A stretch of 64,000 nucleotides of DNA from Collimonas fungivorans Ter331 (GTDB lineage: Bacteria > Pseudomonadota > Gammaproteobacteria > Burkholderiales > Burkholderiaceae_D). The notes under the pieces were generated by a model that saw nothing but the letters and a program-made list of their open reading frames with translations, did no database searches and had not been told where the DNA came from. This document shows positions 54,668 to 64,000 of the stretch, piece by piece. The stretch covers positions 4,484,542-4,548,541 of the forward strand of contig NC_015856.1 in assembly GCF_000221045.1 (NCBI RefSeq). Direction: 5' to 3'. The position numbers and the translations under genes were made by a program. Numbering within the stretch: position 1 is the stretch's first letter; every line of letters starts with the position of its first letter.

Positions 54668-56194
54668 ATGACGCTGACTTCTTACAATCACCTGTTGTGG
54701 TCGGCGGGCCCTCCTGGCTTTATCGGGATCCCATTCCTGCTGGCGCTGGCGATCGCCGAATGGGGCGTCTACCTGGTGCCGACCAGCCTGGTCGGCCTGT
54801 GGATCAGCGGCAGCAAGGCTAGCCGCCTGCTTTCCCTGAAGGCTGTCGTTACGGCTGCCGCCGCGGTACTGGCCAGCAAACTTATCCCCCTGCTGTGGGA
54901 AACCCTGGCGCCAGTCGCATTGAACGATCATCTGCACCGGGCCAAAAGCGCGCATTGCATCTCGCCCAGCGTCACGATTGCCGTCATCCTGGGCACCGGC
55001 CTGACGCTGTGGACGGCCAAGACCATCAAGATCAAATGGCTGGGCGTACTGCTGGTGGTGCTGTCGCTGGCCGTCAGCTGGGCCAAGATATTCCTGGGCG
55101 TGCATTATCCGCTGGATATTTTTGTCGCCGGCCTGGTCTCCCTGGCGATGATGCTGGCCATGAACACCAGGTACGGCAAGGTCGTCAGCCGCGGCGCCGT
55201 CCGCCTGCTCCACGGCCGCCTGCAAAATCTGTCCCTGCTATCGGAAATATCCCATCTTTTTTACCCGCGGCCAGTCCCGGCCCGGACCGGTAGCAGCAGT
55301 TCGCGCATTACCCTGCACACCTGCCTGCTGCACTCGCCGCGCGGCCTGTCGTATGTCGCCAAGCAGTTCAAGCTGAGCGTGCGCACCGTACTGCATTACC
55401 GCCAGACGCAGCGCTGGCTGGCCTACTGGAATGCAACTCCGATGCACGCCAGGCTGGCGCAAGCCACGCCCAGGCTGCTGCAAAAAATCTACCGTCCCTA
55501 CCAGTCGCTGCGTTTGCATAGCCAGGACCGGATGAATATCCTGGTCAGCCACTACGATTTCATCTTGCGGCAAGGCCTCGGCCCCCTGGTTCTGCGGGCA
55601 GCGCAAGCACCGCTGCTGCTGGGCAGCTTCAGCGGCAAATCCGGAGCCGCCTATGAAATCCGGCTGTCGTCGATCGCCACCCTGGACCGCGAGGGCGAGC
55701 TGGCGCTGGAGCTGTGCAGCGACCAGCAGCGCCTGTTCTCGGTGGCTTTCACTTTTTACGGCAACGAAATGGTCCCCTGCATCGGCGTCGGCTGCCTGCA
55801 AGGCCCGCGCGGCAGCGACGCCCAGGAACGGGTGCGTAACGCTACCCGCGACATGTTCGGCCTGCGGCCGAAGAGCTTGATGCTGCGGCTGGTGCGGGAA
55901 ATCGGCCGCGCCTACGGCTGCAAGAAGCTGATCCTGGTGGGCAACCGGAATCGGGTCCTGTTCCACCAGATCCGCACCGGCAAGGTGCTTGCCGATTATG
56001 ATGATTTTTGGGAAGAAATAGGCGCAATCCGCCGTCCCGACGGCGAATACCAGCTCTGCTGCGAGGTCATCCCCGCCCCCAACCTCCAGGAAATCCCCTC
56101 GCACAAGCGCTCGGAAGCGCGCAAACGCATTGAACTGACCGAACGCGCGGTCCAAGCCGCGCTGGACGGCTTTGTCAGCTTCCACGGCGCCTGA
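54668..56194 (+). CDS. PAP2-like membrane domain fused to VirK/YbjX-like (DUF535) domain
   Basis: A 508-aa fusion. Residues 1-175 form several membrane helices with the last phosphatase motif of PAP2 enzymes (SWAKIFLGVHYPLDIFVAG), but the central PSGHA motif reads SPSVTIA and the KxxxxxxRP motif is missing, so phosphatase activity is doubtful. Residues about 200-500 are a DUF535 domain (VSHYDFILRQG, LGSFSGKSGAAYEIRLS, REGELALELC, GVGCLQGPRGSDAQ, MFGLRPKSLMLRLV). VirK/YbjX proteins are linked to virulence and envelope stress, with unknown biochemistry. It stands alone between dapB and leuS. Confidence 0.8.
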   Translation: MTLTSYNHLLWSAGPPGFIGIPFLLALAIAEWGVYLVPTSLVGLWISGSKASRLLSLKAVVTAAAAVLASKLIPLLWETLAPVALNDHLHRAKSAHCISPSVTIAVILGTGLTLWTAKTIKIKWLGVLLVVLSLAVSWAKIFLGVHYPLDIFVAGLVSLAMMLAMNTRYGKVVSRGAVRLLHGRLQNLSLLSEISHLFYPRPVPARTGSSSSRITLHTCLLHSPRGLSYVAKQFKLSVRTVLHYRQTQRWLAYWNATPMHARLAQATPRLLQKIYRPYQSLRLHSQDRMNILVSHYDFILRQGLGPLVLRAAQAPLLLGSFSGKSGAAYEIRLSSIATLDREGELALELCSDQQRLFSVAFTFYGNEMVPCIGVGCLQGPRGSDAQERVRNATRDMFGLRPKSLMLRLVREIGRAYGCKKLILVGNRNRVLFHQIRTGKVLADYDDFWEEIGAIRRPDGEYQLCCEVIPAPNLQEIPSHKRSEARKRIELTERAVQAALDGFVSFHGA

Positions 56195-56281
56195 AGCAAC
56201 GCGGCTTTACGGCCTGCCGGCCGGTATTGCTCGACTCAACGCGCGACTCCGCGCTCCCTGACGGCCCCTTTGCGCTAAAGC

Positions 56282-56317
56282 GGCATCCGAACCAGTATAA
56301 TCACTGGTTCGGATGCC
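56282..56317. promoter_or_regulatory. 15-bp perfect palindrome with TATAAT in its loop, upstream of leuS
   Basis: GGCATCCGAACCAGT and ACTGGTTCGGATGCC flank a 6-bp centre; TATAAT occupies 56296-56301. No T-run follows. It could be an operator around a promoter -10 element, or a strong hairpin ending the upstream transcript. The rest of the 280-bp gap shows nothing else. Confidence 0.5.
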
Positions 56318-56459
56318 ATGAATATTGGCTCAGCACGTTCCCATTTCGATTCGCAACGACAAGATTATCGAATCCGTCCGGCCGACGCATGATTTGCTGC
56401 CGACGATTCGGCGCCTTGTCTTTTTGCAAAGCGGAATAACATTCACCTTTTAGCGCTAG

Positions 56460-59120
<2,661 letters not shown>

Positions 59121-59187
59121 ATATCGTCGCCTAACTGAGGGCCGGACTACCAGGTCCGGCCTGAATCTTGAAACAAGGAATGCCCGA

Positions 59188-59772
59188 ATGTTGCATAGAA
59201 CGCCTCTTAGAATGCCCGCCGCTTCCCGCACCTGGCTGCTGATACTGGCCATGACGGCAGTGCTGTCCGCCTGCGGCTTCCATCTGCGCGGCTCGGCCAA
59301 TTTGCCGTTCAAGTCGCTGTACATGACCTTCGGCGCCAACTCGCCGCTGGGCATCGAGCTCAAGCGCAATATCCTGGCCAGCGGCAATACCCAGGTGCTG
59401 ACTTCCGCCGAAGGCGCCGAGGCAACCCTGGAAGTGCTGGCCGAGACGCGTGAAAAAGTGGTCCTGACTACCAACAGTTCGGGCCGCGCCAGCGAATACA
59501 TGCTGTATTACCGGCTGACTTTCCGCGTCACCGACGCCCAAAAGAAAGAGTTGCTGCCAGCCACCCAGATCACGCTGAAACGCGACATCAGCTACAACTC
59601 GTCGCAAGAGCTGTCCAAGGCTGCGGAAGAAGTGCTGCTGTATCGCGACATGCAAAGCGACATGGTGCAGCAGATCCTGCGCCGCCTGACTGCCATCAAG
59701 ACTGCCCAGCCGACCCAGCCGGAGGCAGCGCCGGCAACCGTTCCGGCGCCAGTTCCCGTTCCCGCCAAATAA
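59188..59772 (+). CDS. lptE: LPS-assembly lipoprotein LptE
   Basis: Outer-membrane lipoprotein that plugs LptD and helps insert lipopolysaccharide. The 194-aa protein has a lipoprotein signal with LSAC (Cys29), then GFHLRGSANLPF, typical of LptE, and a Pro/Ala-rich tail (APATVPAPVPVPAK). AAGGA lies 8 bp before the first ATG. It is in the leuS-lptE-holA order. Confidence 0.94.
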   Translation: MLHRTPLRMPAASRTWLLILAMTAVLSACGFHLRGSANLPFKSLYMTFGANSPLGIELKRNILASGNTQVLTSAEGAEATLEVLAETREKVVLTTNSSGRASEYMLYYRLTFRVTDAQKKELLPATQITLKRDISYNSSQELSKAAEEVLLYRDMQSDMVQQILRRLTAIKTAQPTQPEAAPATVPAPVPVPAK

Positions 59773-59786
59773 CCGGGGACCTGTAC

Positions 59787-60803
59787 ATGCAACTGCGGTT
59801 TGACGCGCTCGACGGCCATTTGGCGAAAACCCTGGCGCCCTTGTACGTGATCACCAGCGACGAGCATCTGCTGGCGCTGGAGGCATCCGACAAGATACGC
59901 AAGAGCGCGCGCAGCAACGGCTGCAGCGAGCGCGACGTGCTGGTAGTCGACCGCAGCTTCAAATGGGGGGAGCTACTGGCGGCCAACCAGTCGCAATCGC
60001 TGTTCGGCGATAAAAAGCTGATCGAGCTGCGCATCCCGACCGGCAAACCGGGCAAGGATGGCGGCCAGGCTTTGCAAAACTATACGGCGACGCTCAATCC
60101 GGACAACGTCACCATCATCAGCCTGCCCAAGCTTGACTGGGCCACCCAGAAAGCGGCCTGGGTCGCAACCCTGCAGCAGAGCGCGGTGTATATTGATATT
60201 CCGCTGGTGGAACGGGCGCACCTGCCGAACTGGATCGGCGTCCGCCTGGCGGCCCAGCAGCAGAGCGCGGACCGCCAGTCGCTCGATTTCATCGCCGACC
60301 GGGTCGAGGGCAACCTGCTGGCGGCGCATCAGGAAATCCAGAAGCTGGCGCTCTTGCATCCGCCCGGCAAACTGAGCTTCGAACAGTGCCACGATGCAGT
60401 GCTCAACGTCGCACGCTATGATGTATTCAAGCTGAATGAAGCAATGCTGGTGGGCGATACCGCGCGCCTGGTGCGCATGATGGACGGACTGAAGGGCGAA
60501 GGCGAAGCGCTGCCGCTGGTGCTGTGGGCGGTTTCCGAAGAAATCCGCACCTTGCTGAAACTGAAATCCGCAGCAGCCCAAGGCCGGCCGATACCGGCGC
60601 TGTTGAAGGAATACCGCATCTGGGGGCCGCGCGAAAGGCTGATGGAACCGGCGCTGCGGCGCCTGAGCCTGGCGACGCTGGAAGCGGCTTTGAAAGATGC
60701 GGCGCAAGTCGACAAGATGGTAAAAGGCTTGCGTGCAAAAGCCTTTTCCGGCGATGCATGGGACGCATTGCTGCAGCTGGGTTTGAAAGTCGCACATACT
60801 TGA
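59787..60803 (+). CDS. holA: DNA polymerase III delta subunit
   Basis: Clamp-loader subunit that opens the sliding clamp. The 338-aa protein has the HolA pattern: [20 protein letters not shown] near the N-terminus, a degenerate AAA+ fold with no P-loop, [20 protein letters not shown], and a C-terminal collar domain ([16 protein letters not shown]). It starts 14 bp after lptE and ends 8 bp before proA. Confidence 0.94.
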   Translation: MQLRFDALDGHLAKTLAPLYVITSDEHLLALEASDKIRKSARSNGCSERDVLVVDRSFKWGELLAANQSQSLFGDKKLIELRIPTGKPGKDGGQALQNYTATLNPDNVTIISLPKLDWATQKAAWVATLQQSAVYIDIPLVERAHLPNWIGVRLAAQQQSADRQSLDFIADRVEGNLLAAHQEIQKLALLHPPGKLSFEQCHDAVLNVARYDVFKLNEAMLVGDTARLVRMMDGLKGEGEALPLVLWAVSEEIRTLLKLKSAAAQGRPIPALLKEYRIWGPRERLMEPALRRLSLATLEAALKDAAQVDKMVKGLRAKAFSGDAWDALLQLGLKVAHT

Positions 60804-60811
60804 TAGAGCAT

Positions 60812-62077
60812 ATGGATATCCAACAATACATGACCGAAGTCGGACAACGCGCACGCGCCGCATCACGCGCCATGGCGCGTGCCGACACCGCCGTCAAGAA
60901 CCGCGCGCTGAGCCTGATCGCCGTTGCCATCCGGCGCGACGCCGACCTGCTGCGCGCTGCCAACCAGGTCGATCTCGAAACTGCACGCGCCAACGGCCTG
61001 GCGCCGGCGATGCTGGACCGCCTGACACTGTCGGAGCAGGCCATCGCCACCATGATCGCCGGGCTCGAACAGATTGTCGCCCTGCCCGATCCGATCGGCG
61101 AAATCTCGAACATGAAGTACCGTCCTACCGGCATCCAGGTCGGCCAGATGCGGGTGCCGCTGGGCGTGATCGGCATCATTTACGAAGCCCGGCCCAACGT
61201 TACGGTGGACGCCGCCGGCCTGTGCATCAAGAGCGGCAACGCCACCATCCTGCGCGGCGGCTCGGAAGCGCATCATTGCAACCAGGCGTTGGCCAGGCTG
61301 GTGCAGGAAGGCCTGGCCGGCGCCGGCCTGCCGCAGGATGCGGTGCAAGTGGTCGACACCACCGACCGTGCCGCGGTGGGCGCCCTGATCACCATGCCGC
61401 AATACGTCGACGTCATCGTGCCGCGCGGCGGCAAGGGCCTGATCGAACGCCTGATCAAGGAGGCCACGGTGCCGATGATCAAGCATCTCGACGGCATCTG
61501 CCACGTCTACATCGACGACCAGGCCGATCTCGACAAGGCCGTGAAGATTGCCTTCAATGCCAAATGCCATCGTTACGGCACTTGCAACACCATGGAAACC
61601 TTGCTGGTGGCGCGCGCGGTTGCGCCGCAGGTGTTGCCGCAGCTGGCCAAGCTGTACCAGGGCAAGGAAGTCGAACTGCGCGCCGACGATGAAGCGCGCG
61701 CCATCCTGGCCGGTTATCCCCACCTGGCTGCCGCCAGCGAGGAAGACTGGCGCACCGAGTACTTGGCGGCGATCCTGGCGGTCAAGGTGGTTGCCGACGT
61801 GGATGAAGCAATCGCCCATATCAATACCTATTCCTCGCAGCACACCGACAGCATCGTCACCGAAAACCATTCGCGCGCCATGCGCTTCCTGCGCGAAGTC
61901 GATTCCGCATCGGTCATGATCAATGCCTCGACCCGCTTTGCCGACGGTTTCGAATTCGGCCTCGGCGCCGAGATCGGCATCTCCAACGACAAGCTGCATG
62001 CGCGCGGACCGGTCGGCCTGGAAGGGCTGACTTCGCTAAAATACGTAGTGTTCGGGCACGGCGAAGTACGCGAATAA
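60812..62077 (+). CDS. proA: Gamma-glutamyl phosphate reductase
   Basis: NADPH-dependent reduction in proline synthesis. The 421-aa protein has the aldehyde-dehydrogenase-like fold with [46 protein letters not shown], the catalytic Cys in [15 protein letters not shown] and the C-terminal [20 protein letters not shown]. The ATG at 60812 gives the normal length; a longer open frame upstream overlaps holA and is not used. proB is not adjacent. Confidence 0.96.
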   Translation: MDIQQYMTEVGQRARAASRAMARADTAVKNRALSLIAVAIRRDADLLRAANQVDLETARANGLAPAMLDRLTLSEQAIATMIAGLEQIVALPDPIGEISNMKYRPTGIQVGQMRVPLGVIGIIYEARPNVTVDAAGLCIKSGNATILRGGSEAHHCNQALARLVQEGLAGAGLPQDAVQVVDTTDRAAVGALITMPQYVDVIVPRGGKGLIERLIKEATVPMIKHLDGICHVYIDDQADLDKAVKIAFNAKCHRYGTCNTMETLLVARAVAPQVLPQLAKLYQGKEVELRADDEARAILAGYPHLAAASEEDWRTEYLAAILAVKVVADVDEAIAHINTYSSQHTDSIVTENHSRAMRFLREVDSASVMINASTRFADGFEFGLGAEIGISNDKLHARGPVGLEGLTSLKYVVFGHGEVRE

Positions 62078-62145
62078 AATCCGGCAGGCAGGCCGCTGCC
62101 GCCGTCCCCATGCTCCCCTTCCCGCAATAAAAAAAAGGAAACACC

Positions 62146-62568
62146 ATGCTTTGGATCAAATCGCTGCATATTGTCTTCATCGCATCATGGTTTGCCGGTC
62201 TGTTTTATTTGCCGCGGATCCTGGTCAACCTGGCCCAGGAAACCGATACCGCCGCCACCACAAGGTTGCTGCTGATGGCGCGCAAGCTGTATCGCTTCAC
62301 CACGATGCTGGCGCTGCCGGCGATTGTCTTCGGCGCCTGGCTGTGGCTGGGTTATGGCATAGGCAAAGGCCCGGGCAACGGCTGGCTGCATGCCAAGCTG
62401 TTCCTGGTGATTCTCGTGATCGGCTACCACCATGCCTGCGGCAGCCTGCTGAAGAAATTCGAAAACGGGGTGAATACCCGCAGCCATGTCTGGCTGCGCT
62501 GGTTCAATGAAGTGCCGGTGCTGCTGCTGCTGGCCATCGTCATCCTGGTGGTTGTCAAACCGTTTTAA
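62146..62568 (+). CDS. hemJ: Protoporphyrinogen oxidase HemJ
   Basis: A 140-aa integral membrane protein with four transmembrane helices. The N-terminal LWIKSLHIVFIASWFAGLFYLPRI (in part) with conserved His8 and the GWLHAKLFLVILVIGYHH segment match HemJ, which oxidises protoporphyrinogen IX in bacteria lacking HemG/HemY. AAAGGAA lies 6 bp before the start. It follows proA by 68 bp. Confidence 0.88.
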   Translation: MLWIKSLHIVFIASWFAGLFYLPRILVNLAQETDTAATTRLLLMARKLYRFTTMLALPAIVFGAWLWLGYGIGKGPGNGWLHAKLFLVILVIGYHHACGSLLKKFENGVNTRSHVWLRWFNEVPVLLLLAIVILVVVKPF

Positions 62569-62587
62569 GCCCGTCCTAGGACCAGCC

Positions 62588-63190
62588 ATGAGCAAACTCT
62601 GTGAATATTATTTTGCGCCGCACTCGCCGTTCGCCTACCTGGGCCACGCGCGCCTGGTGGCGCTGTCCAAGCAATACGACGTCAAGGTCGCAATAAAACC
62701 CTGCGACTTGTCCAGGGTCTTCAACACCTCCGGCGGTTTGCCGCTGGCCAAGCGCGCTCCCCAGCGCCAGGCTTACCGGCTGGAAGAACTGCGGCGCTGG
62801 AGCGAATACCTGCAGGTGCCGCTCAACCTGCAGCCGACTTTCTTCCCGGTGCAGAGCGACGACGCCGCCAAGCTGATCATCGCCAGCCAGCTGGCGCACG
62901 GCACGGAAGCCGCTTTGGCGCTGACCGGGGCTATAATGCGCGCAGTCTGGGCTGAACAGCGCAATATCGCCGACGGCGCCACCTTGAGCGCAATCGCCTC
63001 GGAGCTTGGCCACGACGGCAAGACCTTGCTGAAATCAGCCGAAACCGCCAGCGTCCAGAGCGAATTCGACCGGTTTACCGAGGAAGCCATTTCCGCCAGC
63101 ATCTTTGGCGCGCCATGGTATGTAGTCGACGGCGAAGCGTTCTGGGGCCAGGACCGGCTGGATTTTGTGGAACGTGCTTTCGCCAGATAA
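62588..63190 (+). CDS. 2-hydroxychromene-2-carboxylate isomerase-type DsbA-family protein
   Basis: A 200-aa thioredoxin-fold protein of the GST-kappa/HCCA-isomerase group: N-terminal YYFAPHSPFAYLGHARL with the catalytic Ser13, a helical insert, and the C-terminal IFGAPWYVVDGEAFWGQDRLDFVER. These are glutathione-dependent isomerases in aromatic degradation or have unknown substrates. It starts 19 bp after hemJ. No naphthalene-type pathway genes are near, so the substrate is open. Confidence 0.88.
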   Translation: MSKLCEYYFAPHSPFAYLGHARLVALSKQYDVKVAIKPCDLSRVFNTSGGLPLAKRAPQRQAYRLEELRRWSEYLQVPLNLQPTFFPVQSDDAAKLIIASQLAHGTEAALALTGAIMRAVWAEQRNIADGATLSAIASELGHDGKTLLKSAETASVQSEFDRFTEEAISASIFGAPWYVVDGEAFWGQDRLDFVERAFAR

Positions 63191-63195
63191 ATGAA

Positions 63196-63232
63196 TTGTT
63201 TGTTCAAACAAGTTAGCTGCCAAGGCAGCTAA
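63196..63232. repeat. Two adjacent short dyads upstream of the RNA methyltransferase gene
   Basis: TTGTTTG-TT-CAAACAA is followed at once by TTAGCTGCC-AA-GGCAGCTAA (63213-63232, perfect 9-bp arms). Neither is followed by a T-run. They lie in the 77-bp gap before the methyltransferase gene and may be operator sites or an mRNA 3'-end structure of the upstream gene. Confidence 0.5.
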
Positions 63233-63267
63233 GCAAACTGTAGTACCAACGGAAAAAAGGTCCTCCC

Positions 63268-64000
63268 ATGTCACACCTAGCAACAGATTCGCATTCCTAT
63301 TTTTGTCCTTGCCCGCGCGGGCTGGAAGCCGCACTGGCTGAAGAACTGAATGAAATAGCGCAGTTCAGCGCGCCCGCGGTCACGCTCAAGGTCCATACCC
63401 AGGTGCCGGGCGGCGTCCATTGTTCCGGCTTGCTGAGCGATGCCTGGCGCATCAACCTGCATTCGCGCATCGCCAGCCGGGTGCTGCTGCGCCTGACGCA
63501 TGGCGCCTACAAGAATGAAAACGATATCTACGACATGACGCTGGAGCAGGAATGGGAAAGCTGGTTTCCGGTCAGCCATACCATCCGGGTCGACGTCACC
63601 GCGGTGAAATCGCCGCTGCGCAGCCTGCAGTTCACTACGCTCAAGATCAAGGACGGCATTTGCGACCGTTTCCGCGACCTGTGCAATGAACGGCCGTCGG
63701 TCGACACCGGCACGCCGGACATGCGCATCGTCGGCTTCCTCGACGCCCACAATTTCACGCTGTACCTCGACACTTCCGGCGAAGCGCTGTTCAAGCGCGG
63801 CTGGCGCGCCGAAACCGGCGATGCGCCGCTGCGCGAGAATCTCGCCGCCGGCCTGCTGCGCACCTCCGGCTGGAAACCGGGCACAGTCCTGTTCGATCCC
63901 ATGTGCGGCTCCGGCACCATCCTGGTGGAAGCGGCCCAGATCCTGGCCGGCATCCCGGCCGGCGCCCGCCGTCACTTCGCCTTTGAAAAATTCAACGATT
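63268..64000 (+). CDS. THUMP-domain 23S rRNA methyltransferase (RlmL-like), cut by window end
   Basis: The first 244 codons of a class I SAM-dependent RNA methyltransferase. The N-terminus YFCPCPRGLEAALAEELNEI and the following 150 residues form the THUMP RNA-binding domain; the methyltransferase begins with ENLAAGLLRTSGWKPGTVLF and the DPMCGSGTILVEAA motif. The full protein in this order is about 400 aa and makes m2G2445-type modifications in 23S rRNA; the exact site is inferred from the family. The reading frame continues past base 64000. Confidence 0.88.
   Translation, partial: MSHLATDSHSYFCPCPRGLEAALAEELNEIAQFSAPAVTLKVHTQVPGGVHCSGLLSDAWRINLHSRIASRVLLRLTHGAYKNENDIYDMTLEQEWESWFPVSHTIRVDVTAVKSPLRSLQFTTLKIKDGICDRFRDLCNERPSVDTGTPDMRIVGFLDAHNFTLYLDTSGEALFKRGWRAETGDAPLRENLAAGLLRTSGWKPGTVLFDPMCGSGTILVEAAQILAGIPAGARRHFAFEKFND

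Noticed and set aside
56282-56317. tRNA T-arm or tRNA remnant (GGTTCGGATGCC)
   Set aside because: No acceptor, D-arm or anticodon arm can be built around it; it is just a simple palindrome.
60524-60811. Upstream extension of proA into holA
   Set aside because: Different frame inside holA; the normal ProA N-terminus starts at 60812.

Overview
The window reads as a chromosomal segment of a high-GC betaproteobacterium of the order Burkholderiales, most likely Oxalobacteraceae (a Collimonas/Herbaspirillum-type organism). That assignment is an inference from protein character, from an intracellular PHB depolymerase, and from gene runs usual in this order: hrcA/nadK-recN-hemH-grpE-dnaK-dnaJ, fur/bamE-dapB, leuS-lptE-holA-proA and hda-HAD-pcnB-folK-dNK-panB. 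I see no rRNA, tRNA, CRISPR array, intact insertion sequence or prophage.

Layout. 1-1.9 kb: tail of a LysR regulator and an ALDH7-type aldehyde dehydrogenase. 2-6.7 kb (minus): five-gene catabolic operon (acyl-CoA dehydrogenase, APH-type kinase, histidine-phosphatase-fold protein, two SDRs) with a divergent LysR gene; the composition resembles levulinate/4-hydroxyacyl-CoA pathways. 7.9-9.1 kb: XRE-type regulator divergent from a catalytically degenerate SDR, with paired operator-like dyads between them. 9.3-12 kb: trpS, a Tim44-like protein and a small secreted protein. 12.1-16.8 kb: TctD/TctE-like two-component system coupled to a two-subunit solute:sodium symporter whose large subunit carries an EF-hand-like loop. 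16.9-18.5 kb: exported M20 peptidase.

18.5-32.9 kb is the most unusual region. It holds two separate sets of predicted amide-ligase/transglutaminase-fold genes. Locus A (minus) encodes a transglutaminase-DUF2126 (glutamine-synthetase-like amidoligase) fusion, an ATP-grasp/alpha-E fusion and a second transglutaminase. Locus B (plus) encodes stand-alone ATP-grasp, alpha-E and transglutaminase proteins followed by an Anbu proteasome-like protease. Between them lie only phaZ, a GST and a cupin. Together the genes look like a system that makes and cleaves an unknown amide-linked peptide or tag; the substrate cannot be read from sequence.

33-64 kb is mainly housekeeping: panB, a deoxynucleoside kinase, folK, pcnB, hda, a PerM-type permease, purM, carbonic anhydrase, the heat-shock operon, hemH, recN, nadK, hrcA, fur, bamE, dapB, leuS, lptE, holA, proA, hemJ and the start of an rRNA methyltransferase. 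A PAP2-like/VirK-like (DUF535) fusion behind an AT-rich nested dyad stands out here.

Three families of small dispersed repeats occur: a BIME-like GTAGGGTGGGCAC pair whose ends supply the TAG stop codons of three genes, two TA-flanked MITE-like elements, and a GTCAGAGT palindrome associated with GTTG-rich repeats between convergent genes.
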